DNA of 64,000 nt from Maribellus sp. CM-23. GTDB taxonomy: Bacteria; Bacteroidota; Bacteroidia; Bacteroidales; Prolixibacteraceae. The position numbers were made by a program, and so were the translations under genes. Where the stretch lies: assembly GCF_021354595.1 (NCBI RefSeq), contig NZ_JADWYJ010000001.1, positions 473,446 through 537,445 of the forward strand. The letters run 5' to 3'. Numbering within the stretch: position 1 is the first letter of the stretch; each line of letters begins with the position of its first letter. Under the pieces are notes generated by a model, which saw only the letters and a program-made list of their open reading frames with translations, ran no database searches and was not told the origin of the DNA. Shown piece after piece: positions 26,762 to 36,017 of the stretch.

Positions 26762-28213
26762 ATGGGATGTATCAAATTTACGCCTGTAAAGTTGATAACT
26801 AACTGTTATGTCCTTTTTTGTTTTTTATGCTTTCTGCTTTCTGTTCACAACAGCAAGGCAGAAGAGCTAGTTACTTTTTCCCAGGACACTGTTCGGGAAA
26901 GTCAGTTGGCTCTCATTGATTCAACTCCAGCGACACAAAACAACAACGCCGTTTTTACCGCAAGCCCCCTTCTCCGAGAACCTGAAGAAATAAAAACCGG
27001 CTCTGATTTACCGGCAGAAAAAACGCACCGAAATTCGATACTGGGAGTATTCTTTACGCAAGATAAAATTGCCAGCATAAAGAAAAACCTGATTACATAC
27101 GGGAACAATCACTTTCCCCGGAATGTACGTTCGTTTTACATTTCGGTAATCGAAAACGCTTTTGAATACTCGATTATCTTCCTTTTTGTAATACTTATTT
27201 TGGTTTTTATCGCCAACATCGCTTTTGTGTTTCTTATCCTGAATTACACCATAAAAAGAAAAAGCTACAACGAGAAATTTGAGAAAGTTTACCGGAAAAT
27301 GTACGAGGAAGTTTTGCTTTCCTACCTTTTTGGAAGCATCGACTGGGAAACCGCATTTCTGAAATTAAGGAAAAGGAACAAACGCAAAAACAGAAGAATA
27401 CTCACCTCTGTTTTGATGAACTTCAACACAAATTTTAAGGGAGAGTTTGAAAGCCTGATTCCGGAAATTTATACCCGCCTGGGATTGCAACACGATTCAT
27501 TGAAGCTAACCCGGTCGGTCTACAACCATAAAAAAGTGGCGGGAATAATTGAACTCACCCATCTTTATCCCGAAGGAGCCAGGGAAATCATTAATGAACT
27601 AATCAACGATCCAAGCGATTATGTGCGTGCCGAAGCGCAAACCGCCTATGTGAAACTAAACCCGGAAACGCCGTTCAGTTTCTTTCACCAACTGGAACGA
27701 CCATTTGCCATGTGGACCCAGCTCTCGGTTTTCAACCTGATCCGTGTTCACCAACTGCCCGTGCCTTCGTTTGCGCAATTTCTGAATATCCGCCACCCAA
27801 ACATCCGAAACTTCAGCCTTCGGATGATCACCTATTTTCAACAGCTGGAGAATGTTCCGGACATCCTGAAAATGGTCGACAACAAGCTCGATAAAACACG
27901 TTTCCTGACCTATAAAGCCATCAACGACCTACGCTTGTACGACAGCCGCGACCTGATAAAAAGCCGCTTTAAAAACGAGACTGGAAAAAACAAGCTTGAA
28001 ATCGTAAAGGCACTCAAAAATATTGGCACAGAAGACGATTTTGAATTCCTGGAAAATGTGATGATCAGCGAAAACATGTCGCTAAAAACCGAAGCCTGCC
28101 GCTCGATGTATTTTATGAGTTCCAAAGGCAGGGAACGCCTGCTGGAGATAAACAGCCAGCCGTCGGAGGAACTGGAACTATTAATTGCACACGTTACAGA
28201 CCCGAGAAACTAA
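26762..28213 (+). CDS. Membrane-anchored HEAT-repeat protein
   Basis: A 483-residue protein. An N-terminal hydrophobic segment (about 12-28) acts as signal or anchor, an apparently periplasmic linker (30-130) follows, then a strong membrane helix (about 135-165, SIIFLFVILILVFIANIAFVFLIL). The cytoplasmic domain begins with a basic stretch and contains helical HEAT-like repeats (about 250-470; VAGIIELTHLYPEGAREIINELINDPSDYVRAEAQ is cut here as two helices, 258-290). HEAT repeats bind other proteins, and the position between receiver gene and synthase, 3 bp before the latter, suggests an adaptor that relays the signal. No enzymatic motif is seen. Confidence 0.75.
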   Translation: MGCIKFTPVKLITNCYVLFCFLCFLLSVHNSKAEELVTFSQDTVRESQLALIDSTPATQNNNAVFTASPLLREPEEIKTGSDLPAEKTHRNSILGVFFTQDKIASIKKNLITYGNNHFPRNVRSFYISVIENAFEYSIIFLFVILILVFIANIAFVFLILNYTIKRKSYNEKFEKVYRKMYEEVLLSYLFGSIDWETAFLKLRKRNKRKNRRILTSVLMNFNTNFKGEFESLIPEIYTRLGLQHDSLKLTRSVYNHKKVAGIIELTHLYPEGAREIINELINDPSDYVRAEAQTAYVKLNPETPFSFFHQLERPFAMWTQLSVFNLIRVHQLPVPSFAQFLNIRHPNIRNFSLRMITYFQQLENVPDILKMVDNKLDKTRFLTYKAINDLRLYDSRDLIKSRFKNETGKNKLEIVKALKNIGTEDDFEFLENVMISENMSLKTEACRSMYFMSSKGRERLLEINSQPSEELELLIAHVTDPRN

Positions 28214-28216
28214 ATT

Positions 28217-29650
28217 ATGTCAATTATAAAAACGATCATAGAAGTTCTTTTTTTGCTGTACACCATCAGCATACTCAGTTTTTATTTTTGGCTTGCCGTG
28301 GTTTCTGCAAAAGAACTGCTAAAGAATGTACGCGAATCAAAAACCACCAATTTCGATGCCTTGCTGTCGTCGTCTTTTGCCCCGGTTATTTCGCTGCTTG
28401 CCCCGGCCTACAACGAATCGCTTACCATAGTCGACAACATACGTGCACTGCTCGGGCTTTATTACCCAAACTTTGAAATCATTGTTATCAACGATGGCAG
28501 CAAAGACGATTCGCTTGAAAAAACCATCAAAGCTTTCGACCTCGAACTGGTTCCGTTTGCGATTGATTACAAAATCAAGTGCCAAACCATCAGGGGCATC
28601 TATAAATCGAAGGTAAAGGCCTATTCAAACCTCACGGTTATCGACAAGATGAACGGAGGAAAGGCCGATGCCCTGAACGCCGGAATCAACATCGCCAAGG
28701 GTGATTACTTTATTTCGATTGATGTTGATTCCATCATTGACCCTCACGCACTAAAGAAACTTATCAAACCATTTTTTGAAGAGACTGACAAACGCGTTAT
28801 TGCCGCCGGAGGCGTTATTCAAATCGCCAATTCGTGTATCATCGAAAACGGACAGTTGGTGGAGGTTAATGTACCTGATAAATTTCTGCCCCGCTGCCAG
28901 GTAATTGAATACAGCCGTTCGTTTTTAATGGGCCGCCTGGCCTGGAGCCGGATGGACGGACTTTTACTGATCTCAGGGGCACTGGGACTTTTTGACAAAG
29001 AAGTGGTAATCAACTGCGGCGGCTACTACACCAAAACAGTTGGAGAAGACATGGAACTGGTGGTACGAATGCGAAAATACATGGCCGACAACAACCTGAA
29101 ATACAAGGTTGTATACATTTCAGACCCTTTGTGCTGGACAGAAGCACCTTCCACTCTAAAAGTTCTGGGCAGCCAAAGAAATCGCTGGACACGAGGTACC
29201 ATCGACACCATAATGCTGCACCGCAATGTTTTCATGAATTCCAAATATGGTTTTATGGGCATGGTATCGCACCCCTACTGGGTGTTTTTCGAATGGCTGG
29301 CTCCCATTATTGAATTCTCCGGCATTTTATACTTTATCATTATCGCCATGCTTGGTTGGGCGAGCTGGTCGTTTTTTTATGTGATGCTTGGCTTTGTTTA
29401 TTTCTTTGCCATTATGTTTTCAACCTATGCCATTCTTTTCGACCACCTGGCCTACAACCGCTACAAAAAGAAACGAATGATTATGAAATTGCTGCTAACG
29501 GCCTGGCTTGAGCCGTTTTTTTACCATCCTCTCATTGTTTACTGGGGTTTAAGAGGCAATTTCGACTATTTCATAAAAAAGAAAAAATCGTGGGGAAAAA
29601 TGACCCGGTCGGGTTTTGAAATGCCCAGTTACAAAAAGGAAAAACGATAA
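28217..29650 (+). CDS. Processive family-2 glycosyltransferase (polysaccharide synthase)
   Basis: A 477-residue inner-membrane synthase. One N-terminal helix (3-31) precedes the GT2-A domain with APAYNE (62-67), D93 in INDGSKDDS, the DxD at 169-171 (SIDVDS), catalytic-base motif GED (276-278) and the QxxRW signature QRNRW (320-324). Several C-terminal membrane helices (about 350-440) follow. QxxRW and the helices mark it as a processive beta-glycan synthase of the BcsA/PgaC/HasA kind, extruding its product across the membrane. There is no PilZ domain; control may come through the HEAT and receiver proteins encoded just upstream. The polymer is unknown. Confidence 0.9.
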   Translation: MSIIKTIIEVLFLLYTISILSFYFWLAVVSAKELLKNVRESKTTNFDALLSSSFAPVISLLAPAYNESLTIVDNIRALLGLYYPNFEIIVINDGSKDDSLEKTIKAFDLELVPFAIDYKIKCQTIRGIYKSKVKAYSNLTVIDKMNGGKADALNAGINIAKGDYFISIDVDSIIDPHALKKLIKPFFEETDKRVIAAGGVIQIANSCIIENGQLVEVNVPDKFLPRCQVIEYSRSFLMGRLAWSRMDGLLLISGALGLFDKEVVINCGGYYTKTVGEDMELVVRMRKYMADNNLKYKVVYISDPLCWTEAPSTLKVLGSQRNRWTRGTIDTIMLHRNVFMNSKYGFMGMVSHPYWVFFEWLAPIIEFSGILYFIIIAMLGWASWSFFYVMLGFVYFFAIMFSTYAILFDHLAYNRYKKKRMIMKLLLTAWLEPFFYHPLIVYWGLRGNFDYFIKKKKSWGKMTRSGFEMPSYKKEKR

Positions 29651-29653
29651 ACA

Positions 29654-30892
29654 ATGAAGCATAAAATATACATCCAACTTTTCCTTGCACTTGTAATTTT
29701 GCTGAATACCGGCGGAATTTCAGGTTCACTAAAAGCACAAACATTTGAAGAGGCAAGAACACATGCTTTTAACGGAGAGCGAGAAAAGGCCCGAAGTATT
29801 TGCCGCGCCATCCTGAAAGACGGATTTAACTCGGATGTGGCCTTGTTGATGGGGCGAACCTACGCCTGGGATGGAAAATACGATTCGGCGCGGGTGGTGC
29901 TTCAGAATGTTCTGATACAGCGCCCCGGAAATATGGAAGCTTACGATGCTCTTTCGGATGTTGAATTTTGGGCAGATAACAATGAAAAGGCTATCGAATA
30001 TTGCAATGAAGCGCTCAAAACAGATCCCGATTCTCACCCCTTTGCCTTAAAAAAAGCCAGGATATTGTACAGCAGTGAACGAACAGAAGAAGCAGTGAAT
30101 GTACTGGAAGATTTTCTTCAGCAACATCCGGGAGAAACCGACTTTGTGCGCAAACTGAGTGAATACCGACTGGATTTATTAAAAAACAACATCAAAATTA
30201 TCTACACGCTCGACCTTTTTGACGATGATTTCAACCGCGATCCCTGGCAGTTGCTGGCATTCTCTTACGGGCGAAAAACAAAACTGGGCACCGTAATCGG
30301 AAGGGCCAACTACTCCAAAAGATTTGGAGAAACCGGTCTTCAGCTCGAAATGGATGCCTACCCGAAAATAAGCGAGAATAACTACGGCTACCTGAATTAC
30401 GGTTTTTCGGACAACGCCTTGTTCCCCAAAAACCGCTACGGCGCTGAATGGTATCATAGTTTCCCCCGCGCATTTGAGGGCTCTCTCGGAATTCGCTTGC
30501 TTGATTTTAGCAGCTCCACCGTAGATATATACACAGCAACCTTTGGAAAGTACGTAGGAAATTACTGGATTTCGTTGCGTTCTTTTGTAACTCCAGACGC
30601 TGACGGAACTTCGGTATCCGGTTCCCTGTCAGTTCGCCGGTATTTTTCGGATGCCGAAAACTACATCGGGCTAAAAGCAGGGTACGGGATATCGCCCGAC
30701 GACCGCAGAAATTCGATTGAAAACATCGACAAGCTGACATTGAAAGCACGTTCGCTTAAGGTAGAATACAACCACCTATTCAAAAAAATATGGATACTGA
30801 ACGCCGCCGTAGTTGCGGGAAGCGAAGAGCGCCAGCCGGGTACCTACTCGGGTTACTACACCTTTGATATCGGAATTTCAAGACTGTTTTAA
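29654..30892 (+). CDS. YaiO-family outer-membrane beta-barrel protein with TPRs
   Basis: A 412-residue protein with a signal peptide (1-29, ending SLKAQ), three or four TPRs (about 31-155; ALLMGRTYAWDGKYDSARVV, AIEYCNEALKTDPDSHPFAL) and a C-terminal beta-barrel of about 230 residues (170-412) ending in the outer-membrane signature Phe. The order TPR then barrel mirrors PgaA, BcsC and AlgK/AlgE export machinery in a shorter form. Being 3 bp after the GT2 synthase, it is a good candidate for the outer-membrane export step of the polymer. YaiO itself is of unknown function. Confidence 0.85.
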   Translation: MKHKIYIQLFLALVILLNTGGISGSLKAQTFEEARTHAFNGEREKARSICRAILKDGFNSDVALLMGRTYAWDGKYDSARVVLQNVLIQRPGNMEAYDALSDVEFWADNNEKAIEYCNEALKTDPDSHPFALKKARILYSSERTEEAVNVLEDFLQQHPGETDFVRKLSEYRLDLLKNNIKIIYTLDLFDDDFNRDPWQLLAFSYGRKTKLGTVIGRANYSKRFGETGLQLEMDAYPKISENNYGYLNYGFSDNALFPKNRYGAEWYHSFPRAFEGSLGIRLLDFSSSTVDIYTATFGKYVGNYWISLRSFVTPDADGTSVSGSLSVRRYFSDAENYIGLKAGYGISPDDRRNSIENIDKLTLKARSLKVEYNHLFKKIWILNAAVVAGSEERQPGTYSGYYTFDIGISRLF

Positions 30893-30902
30893 AAACTGAT
30901 CC

Positions 30903-32924
30903 ATGGGAAAAAGTACAGATTCTTTACACCTGATCTTCCGGTCGTTCCGGCGCTTTGCCAGCCTGAGCACCATCCTGGCTACCATGATCCTCATCGTTCG
31001 GCTATACGAACTGGTGATCACATCCAACTATTACAACTACCCTCCCGGAACTTTGCCTTATTTGCTTTTCGGGCTAAAATACGACCTCATACTTTTCCTG
31101 CGAATCTCAGCACTGTTGGTTCTTCCTTTTTTGCTGATTGCCTATTTCAGCCAAAAGGCAGCGCGTTTCTTTTTTATCACCTTTTCGGTTTTGCTGGTAC
31201 TGGGCAACATGTTGCTGTTAAAATACTTTTCCACCTCGATGGTACCGCTGGGTGCCGACCTGTTTGGCTACTCGGCAGAAGAGATTAAACAAACGGTACA
31301 GGTATCCGGCGAACTTAAAATTTTACCGTTCATTTTTATGGCGCTTTTTCTGTTGTACATGGTTCGCATCTTTCAACGGCATGTGTACTATAAACTCAAA
31401 CCCTGGATGCTCGGCATTTTTTGCCTTCTGATGCTTGCCTCGTTACTACCGATTCCATTCCTAAAACAACAGCCCTCGGCCTATAACAACGAATTCAGCA
31501 TGTTTGCAGCTACCAATAAGCTGAACTTTTTTGGCGAAAGTGTATTCAATCATTACCTGTACAAAGGAAAACAACAGGAGCAGAACTATACTTTCAAAGT
31601 AGTAAATAAAACTGAAGACGGAGCTTTCGCATACATTGACGAGGACTTTCCGTTTTTGCGTACTGAAACCACCCCCGATGTTTTAAGTCCGTATTTTGAA
31701 CTGGGACAAACACCTCCGAACTTTGTTTTTATCATTGTTGAAAGCCTGGGACGAGCCTACAGTGGGAAAGATGCCTACCTGGGCAGCTTCACTCCTTTTC
31801 TGGATTCGCTGACGCAACACAGCCTATACTGGGAAAACTGCCTAAGTACTTCGGGACGAACATTTGAGGTATTGCCTTCAACCCTGGCATCGCTTCCTTT
31901 CGGAAAAAATGGCTTTGCCGAACTGGGAGAAGACATGCCCGACCATATCAGTTTAATCAGCTTGCTTAAAAAAGAAGCCGGCTACAAAAGTTCCTTTGTT
32001 TACGGGGGCGAAGCTCATTTCGACAACATGGATGTGTTTCTGAACCGTCAGGGGGTGGATGAAATTATCGACAACTCCGGTTTTGGCGAAGGGTACGAAA
32101 AACTCCCTGCCTCATCGAGTGGTTTCACCTGGGGATACGGCGACCGCGAAATTTTCAGGCGCTACATAAGTAAAATACAATCAGACACCACCCAACCCCG
32201 GGTAGATGTGATGCTGACACTTGCCATGCACGATCCGTTTAACATTCCCGACCAGGATAACTACATTGCTGAATTCCAGCAACGGGTTAACAGCTTAAAG
32301 CTCGATGACAAGACCCGCACTTTCAACCACGGATACGACAAACAATTCTCGACCATTCTTTATTTCGACGATGCCTTACAATATTTCTTCCGGGAATACA
32401 GCCAACTACCATCGTTTGAAAACACCATTTTTATAATTACCGGCGACCACCGTATGCCGGAAATACCAATTGCCACACAGCTTGACAGGTTTCATGTTCC
32501 GTTGGTGATTTACTCTCAAATGCTTAAAAGGGCAGAAAAATTTTCGTCTCTTGTAACCCATTTCGACATTACACCTTCGCTTGTGGCCATGCTCGACAAA
32601 CACAACATAATCGAGCGCCCCAAAGCCGCATCATGGATTGGGCAAGGACTTGACGACCATAAAGATTTCCGGAACAAGAACTCCTACCCCTTAATGCGCA
32701 ATAAAAATGAAATTCTCGATTTCATTGGCAACGACCTGATGCTGGCAAACGGTGTGCTATACCAGGTATACGAAAACATGGATATTGAGCCCAAAAAAGC
32801 AACACTCAAAAAAGAAGAACTTAGTGCCCTGCTGGAGAACTTTATCCGAAAAAACAATTATGCCTGCTTAAACAACAAGCTCATCCCCGACTCTTTAAAG
32901 CGCTACACGTTTTCGGGCCAATAG
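30903..32924 (+). CDS. LtaS-type membrane phosphoglycerol/phosphoethanolamine transferase-like sulfatase-fold protein
   Basis: A 673-residue inner-membrane protein. About five N-terminal helices (22-190) anchor a periplasmic sulfatase/alkaline-phosphatase-fold domain (270-640). The LtaS-type active site is intact: metal ligand E280 (VESLGR), nucleophile T320 (STSGRTFEV), D515-H516 (TGDHRMPE) and a late His in FHVPLVIY. Gram-positive LtaS polymerises glycerol phosphate; Gram-negative relatives such as BcsG, OpgB and EptA decorate glycans or lipids. As last gene of the synthase/exporter operon (10 bp gap) it probably adds a phospho-substituent to the polysaccharide. The donor is unknown. Confidence 0.88.
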   Translation: MGKSTDSLHLIFRSFRRFASLSTILATMILIVRLYELVITSNYYNYPPGTLPYLLFGLKYDLILFLRISALLVLPFLLIAYFSQKAARFFFITFSVLLVLGNMLLLKYFSTSMVPLGADLFGYSAEEIKQTVQVSGELKILPFIFMALFLLYMVRIFQRHVYYKLKPWMLGIFCLLMLASLLPIPFLKQQPSAYNNEFSMFAATNKLNFFGESVFNHYLYKGKQQEQNYTFKVVNKTEDGAFAYIDEDFPFLRTETTPDVLSPYFELGQTPPNFVFIIVESLGRAYSGKDAYLGSFTPFLDSLTQHSLYWENCLSTSGRTFEVLPSTLASLPFGKNGFAELGEDMPDHISLISLLKKEAGYKSSFVYGGEAHFDNMDVFLNRQGVDEIIDNSGFGEGYEKLPASSSGFTWGYGDREIFRRYISKIQSDTTQPRVDVMLTLAMHDPFNIPDQDNYIAEFQQRVNSLKLDDKTRTFNHGYDKQFSTILYFDDALQYFFREYSQLPSFENTIFIITGDHRMPEIPIATQLDRFHVPLVIYSQMLKRAEKFSSLVTHFDITPSLVAMLDKHNIIERPKAASWIGQGLDDHKDFRNKNSYPLMRNKNEILDFIGNDLMLANGVLYQVYENMDIEPKKATLKKEELSALLENFIRKNNYACLNNKLIPDSLKRYTFSGQ

Positions 32925-32989
32925 CCATTAAAAACAGGCTTTTGTAAACCATCGTTCCGGCACCGCGTTTATTTTGGAAATAAAACACG

Positions 32990-33541
32990 ATGCAAACCTA
33001 CATTTCCATTCTGCGGGGTATTAATGTAAGCGGGCAAAACCTGCTAAAAATGGCTGATTTGAAAAAGCTGTACGAACAGCTAAGTTTTCGGCAGGTGAGC
33101 ACTTACATCCAAAGCGGAAATGTAGTTTTTGCCGCTTCGGAGCAGAATACAGAAACGCTGGCAGAACAAATCCACAGCCAGATTAAGTCAACTTACGGTT
33201 ACGACGTCCCGATACTTGTGCGTACAATTGAACATTGGCACAATATCGTTGCTAATAATCCTTTTGCAAAGGACGCCTCAAAAGATCCGGCATTTTTGCA
33301 TGTAACTTTTCTGGCGACTGCACCGGAATCAAATCATCCCGACACCATTTTCTCCAAAGCAATGGAAGGCGAAGAAATCCACATAACGCCCGAAGCAGTT
33401 TATTTGTATTGTCCGCATGGTTACGGACGAACCAAACTAAACAATACTTTTCTGGAAGCCAGGCTGGGAGTTTCGGCTACCACCCGCAACTGGAAAACCA
33501 CACAAAAGCTGTTGGAAATAGCCCAAAACATTCAGCAATAG
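32990..33541 (+). CDS. DUF1697 domain protein
   Basis: A 183-residue cytoplasmic protein that matches DUF1697 over its full length, starting with the hallmark YISILRGINVSGQNLLKM and containing VSTYIQSGNVVF and the C-terminal RLGVSATTRNWKT. The family is widespread and structurally known but has no established function. It starts 65 bp after the LtaS-like gene and ends against the glnN terminator. It may be a separate unit, as its base composition and family do not suggest a role in the polysaccharide system. Confidence 0.9.
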   Translation: MQTYISILRGINVSGQNLLKMADLKKLYEQLSFRQVSTYIQSGNVVFAASEQNTETLAEQIHSQIKSTYGYDVPILVRTIEHWHNIVANNPFAKDASKDPAFLHVTFLATAPESNHPDTIFSKAMEGEEIHITPEAVYLYCPHGYGRTKLNNTFLEARLGVSATTRNWKTTQKLLEIAQNIQQ

Positions 33542-33544
33542 AAA

Positions 33545-33573
33545 CAAAAAAACCGCCCATAAAAGAGCGGTTT
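33545..33573 (-). terminator. Terminator of glnN (possibly bidirectional)
   Basis: AAACCGC (33550-33556) pairs with GCGGTTT (33567-33573). In minus-strand reading the stem is followed by a run of seven or eight Ts, fitting termination of the glutamine synthetase III gene ending at 33586. Confidence 0.7.
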
Positions 33574-33585
33574 CATCATTACAAA

Positions 33586-35775
33586 TTATCTTGCAAACAG
33601 CAACTCCCGGTACTTCGGAAGCGGCCATTTTTCGTTGTCAACAATTAATTCCAGCTTATCGATGTGCTCTCGAATATCATCAAGGAAAGGTCGCACTTCT
33701 TCGTTGTAAACCCTTGCCCGCTTGTGAATATCCTCAATTTTGTTGGCACGTGCCCGTGTCTCCGTCATTTCCTTGCGCTTGGCTTTAATGGCCGAGACAT
33801 GATTCCCGATCTCGCGAATCAAATCAAGACGTCCGCCCGCCATTGACTCGTATTCTTCCGCATCGAAAACATCCTTCAGATACTTCACATTTTGCAACAA
33901 CATGGTTTGGTATTCAACCGCAGTTGGAACAATATGATTGATCGCCATATCTGCCAGAACACGCGCTTCAATCTGGATCTTCATGATGAATTTCTCGAAC
34001 TCAACCTCCACTCTTCCGCGCAGTTCCGATTCATTAAGTACTCCCAGCTTACTAAACAGCTTTTTGCTCTCCGGGCGCAAATAGGCTTCCAGTGCTTCCG
34101 GCACATCGTTTACGTTGGACAGGCCGCGTTTCTTGGCTTCTTTCACCCAGTTATCGCTGTAACCATCACCGTTAAAACGAATCGGTTTCGATTTGATGAT
34201 CAGCTCCTTCAAAACCTGGAAGATTGCCTCATCCTTTTTCACTCCCTTTTCAACCAGCTTGTCAACGGCCACTTTAAACTTCTGCAACTGATTTGCCACC
34301 AAGGTATTCAGCACAATGATTGCTGAGGCATTATTGGCCGATGAGCCCACGGCACGGAACTCAAAACGGTTGCCAGTAAAAGCAAACGGTGATGTCCGGT
34401 TGCGGTCGGTATTGTCCAGAATAATTTCGGGAATGCGCCCGATGTTAAGCTTCAGGGCTGTTTTTTCGTCCGGTGTCATTTTCCGGTCTACCACTGTTTC
34501 TTCCATATGGTCGAGCATATTCGAAACCTCCGTGCCCAGGAAAACCGACAAAATAGACGGCGGTGCCTCGTTGGCACCCAAACGGTACGAGTTGGAAGCG
34601 GTTAAAATACTTGCCCGCAACAAATCCTGTCCATCGTAAACAGCCTGGATGGTGTTTATTACAAACGTCAAAAACTGCAGGTTCGACTTTGGATTTTTTC
34701 CCGGTTTACAAACATTTACCCCCGTATTGGTAGTAAGCGACCAGTTGTTGTGTTTCCCAGAACCATTGATTCCTGAAAATGGTTTTTCATGAAAAAGAAT
34801 GCGGAACTTGTGCTTCCGGGCAATCTTTTGCATAATATCCATCATCAGCTGGTTATGGTCGTTGGCCAGGTTGGCTTCTTCGTAAATCGGCGCAAACTCA
34901 AACTGATTCGGAGCCACCTCGTTGTGCCTGATTTTTACAGGAATCCCCAGCTTGTACGCTTCGTTTTCCACATCCTGCATAAAACGATTGGCACGCGTCG
35001 GGATCGATGAAAAATAGTGGTCGGCCAACTGCTGATCTTTGGAAGAGGCATGCCCCATCAGTGTTCTTCCGGTAAGAAGCAGATCGGGACGCGCCATAAA
35101 CAAGGCTTCGTCAATGAGGAAATACTCCTGCTCCCAGCCCAGGTTCGTCTGCACCGACGTCACATTTTTATCAAAATACTGGCACACTTCCGTTGCCGCT
35201 TTGCTTACAGCCTGCAGCGCACGCAAAAGAGGTGTTTTGTAATCGAGCGCCTCACCGGTGTACGAAATAAAAATCGTAGGGATGGTCAAGGTCGTTTCGC
35301 TGATAAAAGCCGGAGAAGTAGGATCCCAGGCCGTGTAGCCACGCGCCTCGAATGTTTGACGAATACCGCCATTGGGGAACGAAGAGGCATCGGGTTCCTG
35401 TTGCGCCAGCAAATTGCCCGAGAACGATTCGATCACTCCCCCGTCGGCGCCGTGTACAATAAAAGCATCGTGCTTTTCAGCTGTCCCATCGGTAAGCGGA
35501 TGAAACCAGTGCGTATAATGCGTGGCTCCGTTTTCAAGCGCCCAGGCTTTCATTCCCTGCGCTACCTGGTCGGCCATTTTCCGGTCGATGGTGGTGCCGT
35601 TCTCAATCGCATCGATTACTGCTTTGTAGGCCTCGCGCGACAGGTATTTCTTCATCTTTGCTTTATCGAAAACCAGCATTCCAAAATAATCCGACACCAG
35701 GTTTTCTTCCCTGACGATATCATCCGGTTTGCGGTTTAGCATCTCTTCGAGTGCTTTAAATCTGAATTGTGCCAT
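33586..35775 (-). CDS. glnN: Glutamine synthetase, type III
   Basis: A 729-residue class III glutamine synthetase that makes glutamine from glutamate, ammonia and ATP, normally as a dodecamer. Diagnostic segments are LGWEQEYFLID, RHNEVAPNQFEFAPIYEE, GSGKHNNWSLTTNTG and NRTSPFAFTGNRFEFRAVGSS, and the size is typical of GSIII (versus about 470 residues for GSI). The long C-terminal region includes coiled-coil-like helices. It is monocistronic on the minus strand, divergent from a class-I-like synthetase, with a clear terminator and a candidate -7 box. Confidence 0.96.
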   Translation of the reverse strand: MAQFRFKALEEMLNRKPDDIVREENLVSDYFGMLVFDKAKMKKYLSREAYKAVIDAIENGTTIDRKMADQVAQGMKAWALENGATHYTHWFHPLTDGTAEKHDAFIVHGADGGVIESFSGNLLAQQEPDASSFPNGGIRQTFEARGYTAWDPTSPAFISETTLTIPTIFISYTGEALDYKTPLLRALQAVSKAATEVCQYFDKNVTSVQTNLGWEQEYFLIDEALFMARPDLLLTGRTLMGHASSKDQQLADHYFSSIPTRANRFMQDVENEAYKLGIPVKIRHNEVAPNQFEFAPIYEEANLANDHNQLMMDIMQKIARKHKFRILFHEKPFSGINGSGKHNNWSLTTNTGVNVCKPGKNPKSNLQFLTFVINTIQAVYDGQDLLRASILTASNSYRLGANEAPPSILSVFLGTEVSNMLDHMEETVVDRKMTPDEKTALKLNIGRIPEIILDNTDRNRTSPFAFTGNRFEFRAVGSSANNASAIIVLNTLVANQLQKFKVAVDKLVEKGVKKDEAIFQVLKELIIKSKPIRFNGDGYSDNWVKEAKKRGLSNVNDVPEALEAYLRPESKKLFSKLGVLNESELRGRVEVEFEKFIMKIQIEARVLADMAINHIVPTAVEYQTMLLQNVKYLKDVFDAEEYESMAGGRLDLIREIGNHVSAIKAKRKEMTETRARANKIEDIHKRARVYNEEVRPFLDDIREHIDKLELIVDNEKWPLPKYRELLFAR

Positions 35776-35809
35776 TGTATGATGTTTTTGTCTGATAAAT
35801 GTCTGGACT

Positions 35810-35817
35810 CAAAAATA
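35810..35817 (-). promoter_or_regulatory. Candidate -7 box of glnN
   Basis: TATTTTTG in minus-strand reading (35817 to 35810) matches TAnnTTTG and lies 35 bp upstream of the ATG. The 35776-36017 gap is the shared control region of two divergent glutamine-synthetase genes; it is AT-rich and no other gene was seen. Confidence 0.4.
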
Positions 35818-36017
35818 GCATTAATCAACCTATTCCCATATCACAACAGGGCACTATCTTAAAAATTTATCATTATTTCTCATTTAACTCTATCCACAAA
35901 GGGGCTACCAAGTCAAAAACAGATAAAAAAGAACGATCTTTGATTACAGAAAGAGCTGAACCTTGATTTGATATTTGCTTCAACAAGCAGTATTTTTCAA
36001 CCAAAATCAAAAAATGA

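Noticed and set aside
26354..32924. PNAG (pga) or cellulose (bcs) operon
   Set aside because: No PgaB deacetylase, BcsB, PilZ domain or cellulase gene is present; only the synthase and barrel logic is shared.
30903..32924. Lipoteichoic acid synthase in the strict sense
   Set aside because: The gene content indicates a Gram-negative organism, so a glycan- or lipid-modifying transferase is more likely.
35017..35739. 240-codon plus-strand open frame
   Set aside because: Antisense to the well-supported class III glutamine synthetase gene.
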